Positions 44,892 to 53,933 of a stretch of DNA of 64,000 nucleotides are shown piece by piece (within the stretch, counting starts at the first letter, position 1; each line of letters opens with the position of its first letter). The notes under the pieces are model-generated. The model was not told the origin of the DNA. It saw nothing but the letters and a program-made list of their open reading frames with translations, and did not search any database. This DNA is from Paraburkholderia sprentiae WSM5005. Lineage in GTDB: Bacteria > Pseudomonadota > Gammaproteobacteria > Burkholderiales > Burkholderiaceae. The DNA lies in contig NZ_CP017561.2 of the NCBI RefSeq assembly GCF_001865575.2, forward strand, positions 682,001 through 746,000. The letters are read 5' to 3'. The translations under genes and the position numbers were made by a program.

Positions 44892-46061
44892 TTACTGGCT
44901 CAGATAAACGAACTTGCCATTCTTGACGGTGCCCATCACGCTCGCCCGCTGATCGAGGCCGACGTGGTCCTTCGGGCTCGTATCGACGACTCCGTTCGGC
45001 ACCACCAGTTCATGCGCATGCTCGAGCTCGTCGCGCAACGCGACGCGAAACGCCGGGGTGCCCGGCTGCGCGGTCTTCAACGCACGCGCGACGGCGTCCT
45101 GCAGCCGCGGATACACGCCGGCCGCGTCGCCCGCGAACTGCGTGACGCTGCCGGGGCCGTACTTCGCCTCGTATGCGTCGACGAACGCGAGCGCCGCCTT
45201 CTTCGACGGATGATCGGCCGGCAGCGTGCGCGCGACGACGACCGGCTGCGTCGGAAACAGCGTGCCTTCCACGTCTTTACCGCCGAGCTTGATGAACTCC
45301 GGCGTCGCGATACCGTGCGTCTGATAGATCGGCCCCTTGTAGCCGCGCTCGATCAGCGTGCGCTGCGGCAGCACCGTCGGCGTGCCCGCGCCGGCGATCA
45401 GGATCGCGTCAGGCTTTGCAGCCATCAGCTTCAGGATCTGGCCGGTCACGCTCGCGTCGGTGCGGTTGTAACGCTCGGTCGCGACCAGCTGGATATGGCG
45501 CAGCGCCGCGAACTTGCTGAACTCGTGGAGCCAGCTTTCGCCGTAGCCATCCGCGAAACCGATGAAGCCGACCGTCTTCACGTTGTGGTTCGACATATAG
45601 CGCGTCATCACATCGGCCATCGCGCTATCGGTCTGCGCCATCTTGTAGGCCCAGATCTTCTTGCCTTCCTGTGGCTCGACCACGCTTGCCGAGCCGATCA
45701 GCGTGATCATCGGCGTCTGGCTGTCGGCGACCGGGTCGAGCGCGGCCATCGCGGCCGGCGTGATGTTCGGGCCCACGATCACGTCGACGTGATCCTCGTT
45801 GATCAGCTTGCGGATGTTGCGCACGGCGTTGCCGGGGTCGGACGCGTCGTCGACGAAGATGTAGTCGGCTTTCTGGCCGGCGATCGTCTGCGGCCACATC
45901 AGCATCGCGTTTTTGCTCGTGATGCCGATCACGGCGGCCGGTCCGGTGCTCGACAGATCGATGCCGACTTTCAGGTCGGCGTGCGCGGCGCCGGCGACGA
46001 GCAGCGCCGCGGCTGCGAGGCCGTGCAGGGTGTTGCGTACTTTATTGTTGTGCAACTTCAT
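44892..46061 (-). CDS. Branched-chain amino acid-type ABC substrate-binding protein
   Basis: 389 residues. Signal GLAAAALLVAGAAHADLKVG (cleavage near AHA). A LivJ-like fold follows: VGIDLSSTGPAAVIGITSKN, DDASDPGNAVRNIRKLINED, VDVIVGPNITPAAMAALDPV, FIGFADGYGESWLHEFSKFA. It has no permease or ATPase neighbour, so it must use a transporter encoded elsewhere. It lies 39 bp downstream of the CysB-type regulator in the same direction, which may link it to sulfur status (inference). Confidence 0.9.
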   Translation of the reverse strand: MKLHNNKVRNTLHGLAAAALLVAGAAHADLKVGIDLSSTGPAAVIGITSKNAMLMWPQTIAGQKADYIFVDDASDPGNAVRNIRKLINEDHVDVIVGPNITPAAMAALDPVADSQTPMITLIGSASVVEPQEGKKIWAYKMAQTDSAMADVMTRYMSNHNVKTVGFIGFADGYGESWLHEFSKFAALRHIQLVATERYNRTDASVTGQILKLMAAKPDAILIAGAGTPTVLPQRTLIERGYKGPIYQTHGIATPEFIKLGGKDVEGTLFPTQPVVVARTLPADHPSKKAALAFVDAYEAKYGPGSVTQFAGDAAGVYPRLQDAVARALKTAQPGTPAFRVALRDELEHAHELVVPNGVVDTSPKDHVGLDQRASVMGTVKNGKFVYLSQ

Positions 46062-46100
46062 CGGAAGGTCTCCGTAGCGAGAGAGCGGTATGGAAGCGGT

Positions 46101-47042
46101 TCAAAGCTCATAGGTTTCGTGTTCGCCCTTGAGCGCCTGCTCGATCAGCTTGCGGTTCAGGCTCGGCGACAGCAGTTCGACGAGCGTGTACACGTAGCTG
46201 CGCAGATACGCGCCCTGTTTCAGCGCGACGCGCGTCACGTTGCTGCCGAACAGATGGCCGACCGGCATCGCGCGCAAATGGCGGTCGCGCTCGGCGTTGA
46301 ACGCGATGTCGGCCATGATGCCGACGCCGAGGCCCAGCTCGACATAGGTCTTGATCACGTCGGCGTCGATCGCCTCGAGCACGATGTCGGGATGCAGACC
46401 GCGCAGGCGGAACGCCTCGTTGATCTTGGTGCGGCCGGCGAACGCGTTGTCGTAGGTGATCAGCGGGTACTGGGTCAGGTCGTCGATCGACAGCAGCTTG
46501 CGCTCGAGCAGCGGATGGTCCGGCTGCATCACCGCGACGTGGTGCCACTGGAAGCAGGGCAGCGACACCAGATCTTTGTAATTGGAAATCGCCTCGGTCG
46601 CGATCGCGAGGTCGGCCTGATCGTGCAGCACCATTTCGGCGACCTGAGTGGGGCTGCCTTGCAGAATCGAAAGGTGCACCTTCGGGAAGCGCTTCTTGAA
46701 CTCGGCGATCGCCGCGGGCAGCGAGTAGCGCGCCTGCGTGTGGGTCGCGGCGATCGTCAGGTTGCCTTGGTCCTGCGCCGCGTAGTCCTTGCCGACCCGC
46801 CTCAGGCTTTCCACTTCCTGGAGGATTTTTTCGACCGATTGCAATATGATGCGGCCCGGCTCGGTCAGCGAGCGCACGCGCTTGCCGTGGCGGGTAAAGA
46901 TTTCGACGCCGAGTTCATCCTCGAGCTCGATGATCGCCTTGGAGACCCCCGGCTGACTCGTAAACAGTGCCTTGGCAGCTTCGGTGAGGTTGAAGTTCTG
47001 CCGCACAGCCTCGCGGACGAAGCGGAATTGGTGCAGATTCAT
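46101..47042 (-). CDS. cysB: CysB-type LysR-family regulator
   Basis: 313 residues from the ATG at 47042 (MNLHQFRFVREAVRQNFNLT). The HTH is EAAKALFTSQPGVSKAIIEL. The CysB/Cbl-type ligand domain has TIAATHTQARYSLPAAIAEF, PLLERKLLSIDDLTQYPLIT and GIMADIAFNAERDRHLRAMP. TTHTQAR is diagnostic of CysB and Cbl, which sense O-acetylserine or sulfate-derived signals. It is divergent from the sulfite reductase gene (228 bp between starts), the expected target. CysB and Cbl cannot be separated with certainty. Confidence 0.88.
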   Translation of the reverse strand: MNLHQFRFVREAVRQNFNLTEAAKALFTSQPGVSKAIIELEDELGVEIFTRHGKRVRSLTEPGRIILQSVEKILQEVESLRRVGKDYAAQDQGNLTIAATHTQARYSLPAAIAEFKKRFPKVHLSILQGSPTQVAEMVLHDQADLAIATEAISNYKDLVSLPCFQWHHVAVMQPDHPLLERKLLSIDDLTQYPLITYDNAFAGRTKINEAFRLRGLHPDIVLEAIDADVIKTYVELGLGVGIMADIAFNAERDRHLRAMPVGHLFGSNVTRVALKQGAYLRSYVYTLVELLSPSLNRKLIEQALKGEHETYEL

Positions 47043-47269
47043 ATATAACCTCGCCGCATATAGAAAGAATTTTTTAGTCGTTTGCAATATAAGGCGAGTT
47101 TATTACGATCTGTCCATCTTTTTCAATATGGATATCTGTATTTGTTATAAGCAAATGAGCGATGGGTCTAAACGCTCGCTTGCGACAGCTGACAAAGCAG
47201 GTATTCAAGCCGCGGCCGAGCCGGACGGTCGCGTGTCACGCAAGTTTCGAAAAAAATTGGGGCCCCCTA
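47043..47269. promoter_or_regulatory. Divergent AT-rich cysB/cysI control region
   Basis: The 227-bp region is clearly AT-rich compared with its surroundings (taagaattttttagtcgttt-like stretches, ttgttataagcaaatgag near 47138-47155). CysB-family proteins bind long AT-rich sites, so binding here is likely. A precise box and the cysI ribosome site (only GGGGCCCCCTA before ATG 47270) could not be fixed. Confidence 0.45.
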
Positions 47270-48949
47270 ATGTACCAATACGATCAGTACGACCAGACCA
47301 TCGTCGATGAACGGGTCGCGCAGTACGCCGATCAGGTTCGCCGCCGCTTGTCGGGCGAATTGAGCGAAGAGGAATTCCGTCCGCTGCGTCTGCAGAACGG
47401 CCTGTACTATCAGCGCCACGCGTACATGCACCGCATCGCGATCCCGTACGGCAATCTGCGCAGCGACCAGATGCGCGTGCTCGCGCAGATCGCGCGTGAA
47501 CACGACCGCGGCTACGGCCATTTCTCGACGCGTTCGAACATCCAGTACAACTGGATCAAGCTCGAAGAAACGCCGGAGATTCTGCGCAAGCTCGCGTCGG
47601 TGCAGATGCACGGCATTCAGACCTCGGGCAACTGCATCCGCAACATCACCGCGGATCAATTCGCCGGCGTCGCGCCCGACGAAGTGGTCGACCCGCGTCC
47701 GTGGGCCGAAATCCTGCGTCAATGGTCGACGTTCCACCCGGAATTCGCGTGGTTGCCGCGCAAGTTCAAGATCGCCGTGTCGGGTTCGAAGGAAGACCGC
47801 GCGGCCGTGCAGATCCACGACATGGGCGTGTATCTGCGCAACAACGAACAGGGCGAACTGGTGGCCGATATCCTCGCCGGTGGCGGCCTGGGCCGTACGC
47901 CGATCGTCGGCGCGGTGATCCGCCGCGATCTGCCGTGGCAGCACCTGCTGACCTACAGCGAAGCCGTATTGCGTGTGTACAACCGCTACGGCCGTCGCGA
48001 CAACATGTACAAGGCGCGTATCAAGATTCTGGTGAAGGCGCTGTCGCCAGAGAAGTTCGCCGCGCAGGTCGAAGAAGAGTGGCAGCACCTGAAGGACGGT
48101 CCGTCGACGCTCACGCAGGCCGAAGTCGATCGCGTGACGCAATACTTCGCGCCGCCCGCTTACGACAAGCTGCCGGACACCGACACGTCGTTCGAAAAGC
48201 ATCTGCTCGAAAACCGCGCGTTCGCGCGCTGGGTCGAGCGTAACGTGCGTCCGCACAAGGTGGCGGGCTACGCGTCGGTCACGCTGTCGCTGAAGCCGAC
48301 CACGGTCGCGCCGGGCGACGCCACCGACGTGCAGATGGAAGCGGTCGCCGACTGGGCCGACGAGTACTCGTTCGGCAAGATTCGCGTGTCGCACGAACAG
48401 AACCTGATTCTCGCCGACGTGAAGAAGCGCGACCTGTTCGCGCTGTGGGAAAAAGCCAAGGCGCAAGGTTTCGCGACGCCGAACATCGGCTTGTTGACCG
48501 ACATCATCGCGTGCCCGGGCGGGGACTTCTGCTCGCTCGCGAATGCCAAGTCGATTCCGATCGCGCTCGCGATCCAGGAACGCTTCAGCGATCTCGACTA
48601 CGTGTACGACCTCGGCGACGTGTCGCTGAACATCTCGGGCTGCATCAACGCGTGCGGTCACCATCACGTCGGCAACATCGGCATTCTGGGCGTCGACAAG
48701 GACGGCTCGGAGTGGTACCAGGTGACGCTCGGCGGCGAGCAGGGCACGGGTGCGACAGGCGCTCACCTTGGCCGCGTGATCGGCCCGTCGTTCTCGGCCG
48801 AGGAAATGCCCGACGTGATGACGAAGGTGATCGATACGTTCGTGGAAAACCGCCAGGAAGGCGAACGTTTCATCGATACCTACACCCGCATCGGCATCGC
48901 GCCGTTCAAGGAGCGCGTGTACGCCGCGCGTCAACCGGCCCACGCGTAA
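47270..48949 (+). CDS. cysI: Assimilatory sulfite reductase hemoprotein
   Basis: 559 residues from the ATG at 47270 (MYQYDQYDQTIVDERVAQYA). Two nitrite/sulfite reductase half-domains are seen. The siroheme and [4Fe-4S] Cys are in CPGGDFCSLANAK (C-x5-C) and SGCINACGHHHVGNIGILG (C-x3-C). The siroheme-binding Arg stretches are HGIQTSGNCIRNITADQFAG and RHAYMHRIAIPYGNLRSDQM. It reduces sulfite to sulfide in the cytoplasm. A flavoprotein CysJ is not encoded nearby, so electrons probably come from ferredoxin or another donor, as in many beta-proteobacteria. First gene of the cys operon. Confidence 0.93.
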   Translation: MYQYDQYDQTIVDERVAQYADQVRRRLSGELSEEEFRPLRLQNGLYYQRHAYMHRIAIPYGNLRSDQMRVLAQIAREHDRGYGHFSTRSNIQYNWIKLEETPEILRKLASVQMHGIQTSGNCIRNITADQFAGVAPDEVVDPRPWAEILRQWSTFHPEFAWLPRKFKIAVSGSKEDRAAVQIHDMGVYLRNNEQGELVADILAGGGLGRTPIVGAVIRRDLPWQHLLTYSEAVLRVYNRYGRRDNMYKARIKILVKALSPEKFAAQVEEEWQHLKDGPSTLTQAEVDRVTQYFAPPAYDKLPDTDTSFEKHLLENRAFARWVERNVRPHKVAGYASVTLSLKPTTVAPGDATDVQMEAVADWADEYSFGKIRVSHEQNLILADVKKRDLFALWEKAKAQGFATPNIGLLTDIIACPGGDFCSLANAKSIPIALAIQERFSDLDYVYDLGDVSLNISGCINACGHHHVGNIGILGVDKDGSEWYQVTLGGEQGTGATGAHLGRVIGPSFSAEEMPDVMTKVIDTFVENRQEGERFIDTYTRIGIAPFKERVYAARQPAHA

Positions 48950-48970
48950 CCGCGAAAGGATACTGAACAG

Positions 48971-49513
48971 ATGGCTTCTATCATCAAGAACCGCGCGATC
49001 GTCAACGACGACTGGAGTGTCGTGCGTCCCGCGGAAGATGGCGCTTTGCCCGCGGTAAGCGAACTGCCGGCCGGCAAGGTCATCGTGCCGCTGGCACTGT
49101 GGCAGGCCGAGCGCGATGCGCTCGTCGCCGCGCGTCGAGCCGCCGACATCGGCGTGTGGCTCGCGCCCGATAACGAACCGGCGGATATCGTCAGCGACTT
49201 CGACAAGCTCGCGCTGATCGCCGTGGACTTCCCGGTGTTCCGCGACGGCCGCGGCTACAGCATCGGCCGTCTGCTGCGCGAGCGCTATGGCTACACGGGC
49301 GAACTGCGGGCGATCGGCGACGTGCTGCGCGACCAGATCACGTTCATGTTCCGCTGCGGCTTCGACGCGTATGCATTGCGCGCCGACAAGGACATCAACG
49401 ACGCGTTGAAAGCGTTCGACGACTTCAGCGTGCAATACCAGGGCGCCGTGGACACGTCGCCGCTGTTTCGCCGCCGCGCCGCGCAGGCTGGCGCCGCCAA
49501 GGTCCCAGCATGA
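48971..49513 (+). CDS. DUF934 protein of the sulfite reductase operon
   Basis: 180 residues. Conserved DUF934 segments are ADIGVWLAPDNEPADIVSDF, LIAVDFPVFRDGRGYSIGRL, LLRERYGYTGELRAIGDVLR and DQITFMFRCGFDAYALRADK. This small protein regularly sits between cysI and cysH in beta- and gamma-proteobacteria. It is thought to aid sulfite reduction, perhaps as a small electron-transfer or assembly component, but its role is not established. It overlaps cysH by 4 bp (ATGA). Confidence 0.93.
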   Translation: MASIIKNRAIVNDDWSVVRPAEDGALPAVSELPAGKVIVPLALWQAERDALVAARRAADIGVWLAPDNEPADIVSDFDKLALIAVDFPVFRDGRGYSIGRLLRERYGYTGELRAIGDVLRDQITFMFRCGFDAYALRADKDINDALKAFDDFSVQYQGAVDTSPLFRRRAAQAGAAKVPA

Positions 49514-50256
49514 GCACCGCACAATCATTGAGCCCGGAGCTCGCAGCGAAGGTCGAGCGCCTCGACGCGCTGCTCGACTCGATTGCAACGCGTCACGCGA
49601 ATGTGAAGCTCGCGAGCAGCCTCGCGGCCGAAGACATGCTGCTCACGCACGCGATCCTGTCGCGCGGCGTGAAGATCGGCATCTTCTCGCTGAATACGGG
49701 GCGTCTGCATGCGGAAACGCTCGGCATGCTCGATCGCGTGAAAGAGCGCTACGGCTACGACATCGAGCAGTTTCATCCGCAGGCGGCCGCGGTCGGGCAG
49801 TATGTGAGCGAGCATGGCCTGAACGCGTTCTACGAAAGCATCGAGCTGCGTAAGCGCTGCTGCGAGATCCGCAAGGTCGAGCCGCTCAATCGCGCGCTCG
49901 CCGACGTCAGCGCCTGGGTGACCGGGCAGCGTCGCGACCAGTCGGTTACGCGTGCCGAGCTGCACGAGGAAGAGCACGACGGCGCGCGCAACATCGCCAA
50001 GTTCAACCCGCTCGCGGACTGGAGCGAAGCCGAAGTCTGGGATTACCTCAAGACCTTCGACGTGCCGGTCAATCCGCTGCATGCGCGCGGTTATCCGAGC
50101 ATCGGCTGCGAGCCGTGTACGCGCGCGATCCGCCCCGGCGAAGACAGCCGGGCGGGGCGCTGGTGGTGGGAGTCGCGCGATACCAAGGAATGCGGCTTGC
50201 ATATCACGGCGATTACCCCGATCGCGGTCGAGCGCAACGAAAACGCGTCGGCCTGA
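49510..50256 (+). CDS. cysH: Phosphoadenylyl/adenylyl-sulfate reductase
   Basis: 248 residues. The PP-loop domain begins VKLASSLAAEDMLLTHAILS. The assimilatory APS-reductase type Cys pairs are visible: KRCCEIRKVEPLNRALADVS and GCEPCTRAIRPGEDSRAGRW. The four Cys indicate a [4Fe-4S] enzyme that prefers APS, as in bacteria lacking a PAPS pathway. RWWWESRDTKECGLH at the end carries the catalytic Cys. It reduces activated sulfate to sulfite. Confidence 0.94.
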   Translation: MSTAQSLSPELAAKVERLDALLDSIATRHANVKLASSLAAEDMLLTHAILSRGVKIGIFSLNTGRLHAETLGMLDRVKERYGYDIEQFHPQAAAVGQYVSEHGLNAFYESIELRKRCCEIRKVEPLNRALADVSAWVTGQRRDQSVTRAELHEEEHDGARNIAKFNPLADWSEAEVWDYLKTFDVPVNPLHARGYPSIGCEPCTRAIRPGEDSRAGRWWWESRDTKECGLHITAITPIAVERNENASA

Positions 50257-50357
50257 GCGCCACGCACCGAGCTTGCGGTCGACCGCCGCCGCTACCGATC
50301 TGAATACTTCCGTCCGTGCGAGAAGCGCTTGCCGGGCGAATCAACGAAGGACCCGCT

Positions 50358-51320
50358 ATGAGCACCACGCTCGATTCCACTGTCAACGCTCCGCTTGCCA
50401 ATACGGTCAACCGGATCGATCACCTCGATTGGCTCGAAGCCGAGTCGATTCACATCCTGCGCGAACTGGTCGCCGAATGCAGCAAGCCGGCGCTGCTGTT
50501 TTCCGGCGGCAAGGATTCGGTCGTGGTGCTCGCGCTCGCGCTGAAGGCGTTCGGCCTCGGCGCAAACCGCAAGACGCAGCTGCCGTTCCCGCTCGTGCAT
50601 ATCGACACGGGCCATAACTACGGCGAAGTGATCGACTTCCGCGATCGTCGTGCGCAAGAGATCGGCGCCGAACTGGTGGTCGGCCACGTTGAAGATTCGA
50701 TCAAGCGCGGCACCGTGCGTCTGCGTCGCGAAACGGATTCGCGCAACGCCGCGCAAGCGGTCACGCTGCTCGAGACGATCGAGCAATACGGCTATACCGC
50801 GATGATCGGCGGCGCGCGCCGCGACGAAGAAAAGGCCCGCGCGAAAGAACGCATCTTCTCGTTTCGCGACGAATTCGGCCAGTGGGACCCGAAGGCCCAG
50901 CGCCCGGAACTGTGGAGCCTCTACAACGCGCGTCTGCACAACGGCGAACACATGCGCGTGTTCCCGATCTCGAACTGGACCGAGCTCGACGTGTGGCAGT
51001 ACATCGCGCGCGAGCAACTCGAACTGCCGTCGATCTACTACGCGCACCAGCGCGAGATCGTGCGCCGCAACGGCCTGCTCGTGCCGGTCACGCCGCTCAC
51101 GCCGATGCGCGAAGGCGAGACGAGCGAACAGGCGCTCGTGCGTTTCCGCACGGTCGGCGACATCAGCTGCACCTGCCCGGTCGAAAGCGACGCGGACGAC
51201 CTCGAGAAGATCATCGCCGAAACGGCCGTCACCGAAATCACGGAACGCGGCGCGACCCGGATGGACGATCAGGTGTCGGAAGCGGCGATGGAGCAGCGCA
51301 AGAAGCAGGGTTATTTCTAA
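50358..51320 (+). CDS. cysD: Sulfate adenylyltransferase subunit 2
   Basis: 320 residues from the ATG at 50358. PP-loop LLFSGGKDSVVVLALALKAF, then FPLVHIDTGHNYGEVIDFRD, GGARRDEEKARAKERIFSFR and FPISNWTELDVWQYIAREQL. It adenylates sulfate with the GTPase CysN. It is 101 bp after cysH, with CGAAGGACCCGCT before the start. Confidence 0.95.
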   Translation: MSTTLDSTVNAPLANTVNRIDHLDWLEAESIHILRELVAECSKPALLFSGGKDSVVVLALALKAFGLGANRKTQLPFPLVHIDTGHNYGEVIDFRDRRAQEIGAELVVGHVEDSIKRGTVRLRRETDSRNAAQAVTLLETIEQYGYTAMIGGARRDEEKARAKERIFSFRDEFGQWDPKAQRPELWSLYNARLHNGEHMRVFPISNWTELDVWQYIAREQLELPSIYYAHQREIVRRNGLLVPVTPLTPMREGETSEQALVRFRTVGDISCTCPVESDADDLEKIIAETAVTEITERGATRMDDQVSEAAMEQRKKQGYF

Positions 51321-51344
51321 GCACACGACGAAGGTAAAGCAACC

Positions 51345-52661
51345 ATGAGCAGTGTTCATCAACCAGAAGACCTCGGCGTGCTGCGTTTCATCACCGCGGG
51401 CAGCGTCGACGACGGCAAGAGCACGCTGATCGGCCGCCTGCTGTACGACAGCAAGGCCGTATTGAGCGACCAGCTCTCGGCGCTGTCGCGCGCGAAGAAC
51501 AAGCGCACCGTCGGCGACGAAATCGATCTGTCGCTGCTGACCGACGGCCTCGAAGCAGAGCGCGAGCAGGGCATCACGATCGACGTCGCGTACCGGTACT
51601 TCGCGACTGCCAAGCGTAAGTTCATCATCGCCGATACGCCTGGCCATGAGCAGTACACGCGCAACATGGTGACGGGTGCGTCGACCGCGCACGCCGCGAT
51701 CATCCTCGTCGACGCGACGCGCGTGACGTTCGAACACGGCGTCGCGCAACTGCTGCCGCAAACCAAGCGTCATAGCGCGATCGTCAAGCTGCTCGGTCTG
51801 CAACACGTGATCGTCGCGATCAACAAGATGGACCTCGTCGACTACAGCGAAGCGCGCTTCAACGAGATCCGCGACGCGTACGTCGAGCTCGCGCGTCACC
51901 TCGGTCTGCAGGACGTGCGCTTCGTGCCGGTGTCGGCCCTGAAGGGCGACAACATCGTCACCGCGAGCGAGCGCATGCCGTGGTACGCGGGCGAGCCGCT
52001 GCTCGACCTGCTCGAAGCGCTGCCGGTCGAAACCGCGAGCGGCGAGGCGCTGCGCTTCCCGGTGCAGTGGGTCGCGCGTCAGGACGGCAGCCAGGCGGAT
52101 GATTTCCGCGGCTACATGGGCCGAGTCGAATCGGGCGAAGTGAAGCTCGGCGACACGATCGTCGTGCTGCCGGCCAATCGCGAAGCGACCGTGGCCGAGA
52201 TCATCGCGCCGGTGGTCGGCGGCACCGCGCAGGTGGACCGCGCGTTCGCCGGTCAGACGGTAACGATCCGTCTCGCGCAAGACGTCGACGTGTCGCGCGG
52301 CGACACCTTCGTGCTGCGCGAAACGGCGCCGGAGCCGGCGAAGAAGCTCGAGGCGGACCTGTGCTGGTTCGACGACACGCCGCTGTCGACGCAGCGCAAG
52401 TATCTGCTCAAGCAGACCACCAGCACGGTGTTCGCCAAGATCGGCGCGATCAGGGAAGTGCTCGACGTGCATACGCTGTCGCAGGCGACCGATCGCAAGG
52501 AACTGGCGATGAACGACATCGGCCGTGTCGCACTCACTCTGCAGAAGCCCCTCGTATGCGACGCGTATGACTCGCATCAGGGCACCGGTGCGTTCGTGCT
52601 GATCGACGAGGCGACGAACCACACGGTCGCGGCTGGCATGATCCGCGCGTTTTCCGCCTGA
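51345..52661 (+). CDS. cysN: Sulfate adenylyltransferase subunit 1 (GTPase)
   Basis: 438 residues. EF-Tu-like GTPase: P-loop GSVDDGKSTLIGRLLYDSKA, LEAEREQGITIDVAYRYFAT, DTPGHEQYTRNMVTGASTAH and NKMDLVDYSEARFNEIRDAY. Two beta-barrel domains follow. No C-terminal APS kinase (CysC) is fused, consistent with an APS-type pathway. It starts 24 bp after cysD. Confidence 0.95.
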   Translation: MSSVHQPEDLGVLRFITAGSVDDGKSTLIGRLLYDSKAVLSDQLSALSRAKNKRTVGDEIDLSLLTDGLEAEREQGITIDVAYRYFATAKRKFIIADTPGHEQYTRNMVTGASTAHAAIILVDATRVTFEHGVAQLLPQTKRHSAIVKLLGLQHVIVAINKMDLVDYSEARFNEIRDAYVELARHLGLQDVRFVPVSALKGDNIVTASERMPWYAGEPLLDLLEALPVETASGEALRFPVQWVARQDGSQADDFRGYMGRVESGEVKLGDTIVVLPANREATVAEIIAPVVGGTAQVDRAFAGQTVTIRLAQDVDVSRGDTFVLRETAPEPAKKLEADLCWFDDTPLSTQRKYLLKQTTSTVFAKIGAIREVLDVHTLSQATDRKELAMNDIGRVALTLQKPLVCDAYDSHQGTGAFVLIDEATNHTVAAGMIRAFSA

Positions 52662-52701
52662 GCACGGCGTAAGCGTCGCTCCAACGAACAGGTTGATGCT
52701 C

Positions 52702-53457
52702 ATGGGTAAGGTTTATCTGATCGGCGCGGGACCCGGTGCCGCGGACCTGATTACGGTGCGCGGCGCGCGGCTGCTCGGTGCCGCCGACGTCGTGCTGCAC
52801 GACGCGCTGGTCGAGCCGGCAATGCTCGACTACGCGCCCGCGCGCGCGAAGCGCATTGCGGTCGGCAAGCGCTGCGGCCAGCTATCGACGGCCCAGCAGT
52901 TCATCAACAAGCAGATCGTCGATGCGGCTTTGGAGCACGACGTGGTCGTGCGTTTGAAGGGCGGCGATCCGATGTTGTTCGGCCGCGCCGACGAAGAGAT
53001 GCGCGCGCTCGAAGCCGCGGGCATCGAGTATGAGGTCGTGCCGGGCATCACCGCCGCGCTGGCGAGCGCCGCAACGCTGAAGCGTTCGCTGACGCTGCGC
53101 GGCGTGTCGCGCAGCGTCGCGCTCGCGACGTTCAGCCGTGCGGCCGGTTCCGATGAGATCCGCGAGCAGGTCAACGCCGATTCGCTAGTGTTCTACATGG
53201 GGCGCGACAGCGGCGTCGAAATCGCGCAGCAACTGATCGATGCCGGCAAGCCCGCGACGACGCCCGTCGCGATCGTCGAGGCGTGCAGCACGCCGCGCGA
53301 ACGCATGCTGACGCTGACACTGGAAGATCTTGCGGCCGGCGAAGCGCAGCGCTGGGTCGATGCGTCGCAGCCGAGTCTGTTGATGATCGGCGACGCATTC
53401 GCGCAGCGGCAGAGCGACGCGAAGTGCTCGTCGAATGGGATGCGGGTCGCGGCGTGA
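52702..53457 (+). CDS. Uroporphyrinogen-III C-methyltransferase (siroheme synthesis)
   Basis: 251 residues from the ATG at 52702 (MGKVYLIGAGPGAADLITVR). Family segments are HDALVEPAMLDYAPARAKRI, VVRLKGGDPMLFGRADEEMR, YEVVPGITAALASAATLKRS and VFYMGRDSGVEIAQQLIDAG. It makes precorrin-2 for siroheme, the cofactor of the sulfite reductase. The gene covers only the SUMT part of CysG; the dehydrogenase/chelatase part is absent. It is the last gene of the cys operon and faces the CbiX-type chelatase gene. Confidence 0.94.
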   Translation: MGKVYLIGAGPGAADLITVRGARLLGAADVVLHDALVEPAMLDYAPARAKRIAVGKRCGQLSTAQQFINKQIVDAALEHDVVVRLKGGDPMLFGRADEEMRALEAAGIEYEVVPGITAALASAATLKRSLTLRGVSRSVALATFSRAAGSDEIREQVNADSLVFYMGRDSGVEIAQQLIDAGKPATTPVAIVEACSTPRERMLTLTLEDLAAGEAQRWVDASQPSLLMIGDAFAQRQSDAKCSSNGMRVAA

Positions 53458-53514
53458 CGTTTCCCGGCAGGGCCGGCTTGCCAGCGGCCAATGAGCCAAC
53501 CGGAACGAAAACAA

Positions 53515-53895
53515 TCAGATCTGCCGCAAGCAATACTGCGCGAGCGCATCCAGCACCGAATCATCTTCACCGACCGCCACCGCGCAGCGAATCTCGATAC
53601 CGGGATTCGCGGCGCGGCATTGATCGACGATCGTGGGCAAGTCCTCGCGGACATGTCCGCCTTGCCCGAAGAACACCGGCACCACGGTAATCGCATCGCA
53701 ACCTTGCGTGACGAGTTGGGCGACGGCCGCCGGCAGATTGGGATCCATCAGTTCGAGAAAGGCGAGCGTCACCGCCTGAGCTTCGCCCGTCGCCGCGCGT
53801 GCGGCGCGCAGCTTGTTAGCGAGCCGCTCGAACGGCTCGCGCCAGCGCGCATCGCGCGCGCCGTGACCAAACAGAATCAGTCCATGCATAGCCAT
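53515..53895 (-). CDS. CbiX/SirB-family sirohydrochlorin chelatase
   Basis: 126 residues. GLILFGHGARDARWREPFER carries the metal-binding His. AVTLAFLELMDPNLPAAVAQ and ITVVPVFFGQGGHVREDLPT provide the second His. The short form acts as a homodimer that inserts iron (SirB) or cobalt (CbiX) into sirohydrochlorin. Next to a SUMT and sulfite reductase, a ferrochelatase role in siroheme synthesis is most likely. It is convergent with the SUMT gene (57 bp gap). Confidence 0.9.
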   Translation of the reverse strand: MAMHGLILFGHGARDARWREPFERLANKLRAARAATGEAQAVTLAFLELMDPNLPAAVAQLVTQGCDAITVVPVFFGQGGHVREDLPTIVDQCRAANPGIEIRCAVAVGEDDSVLDALAQYCLRQI

Positions 53896-53933
53896 CGCGT
53901 CAGCTCCTGACGATGCCTTTCAACGCACTGGCG

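Noticed and set aside
44817..47048. A 743-codon plus-strand frame across the LivJ-type and cysB genes
   Set aside because: Both minus-strand genes have clear motifs. The antisense product is low-complexity Arg, Val and Asp sequence typical of GC-rich shadows.
47267..49588. A 773-codon minus-strand frame opposite cysI and DUF934
   Set aside because: Same reason: it is the complement of two well-supported genes and has no ribosome site or domain.
50292..52703. An 803-codon minus-strand frame opposite cysD and cysN
   Set aside because: Shadow of the conserved genes; no protein-like composition.
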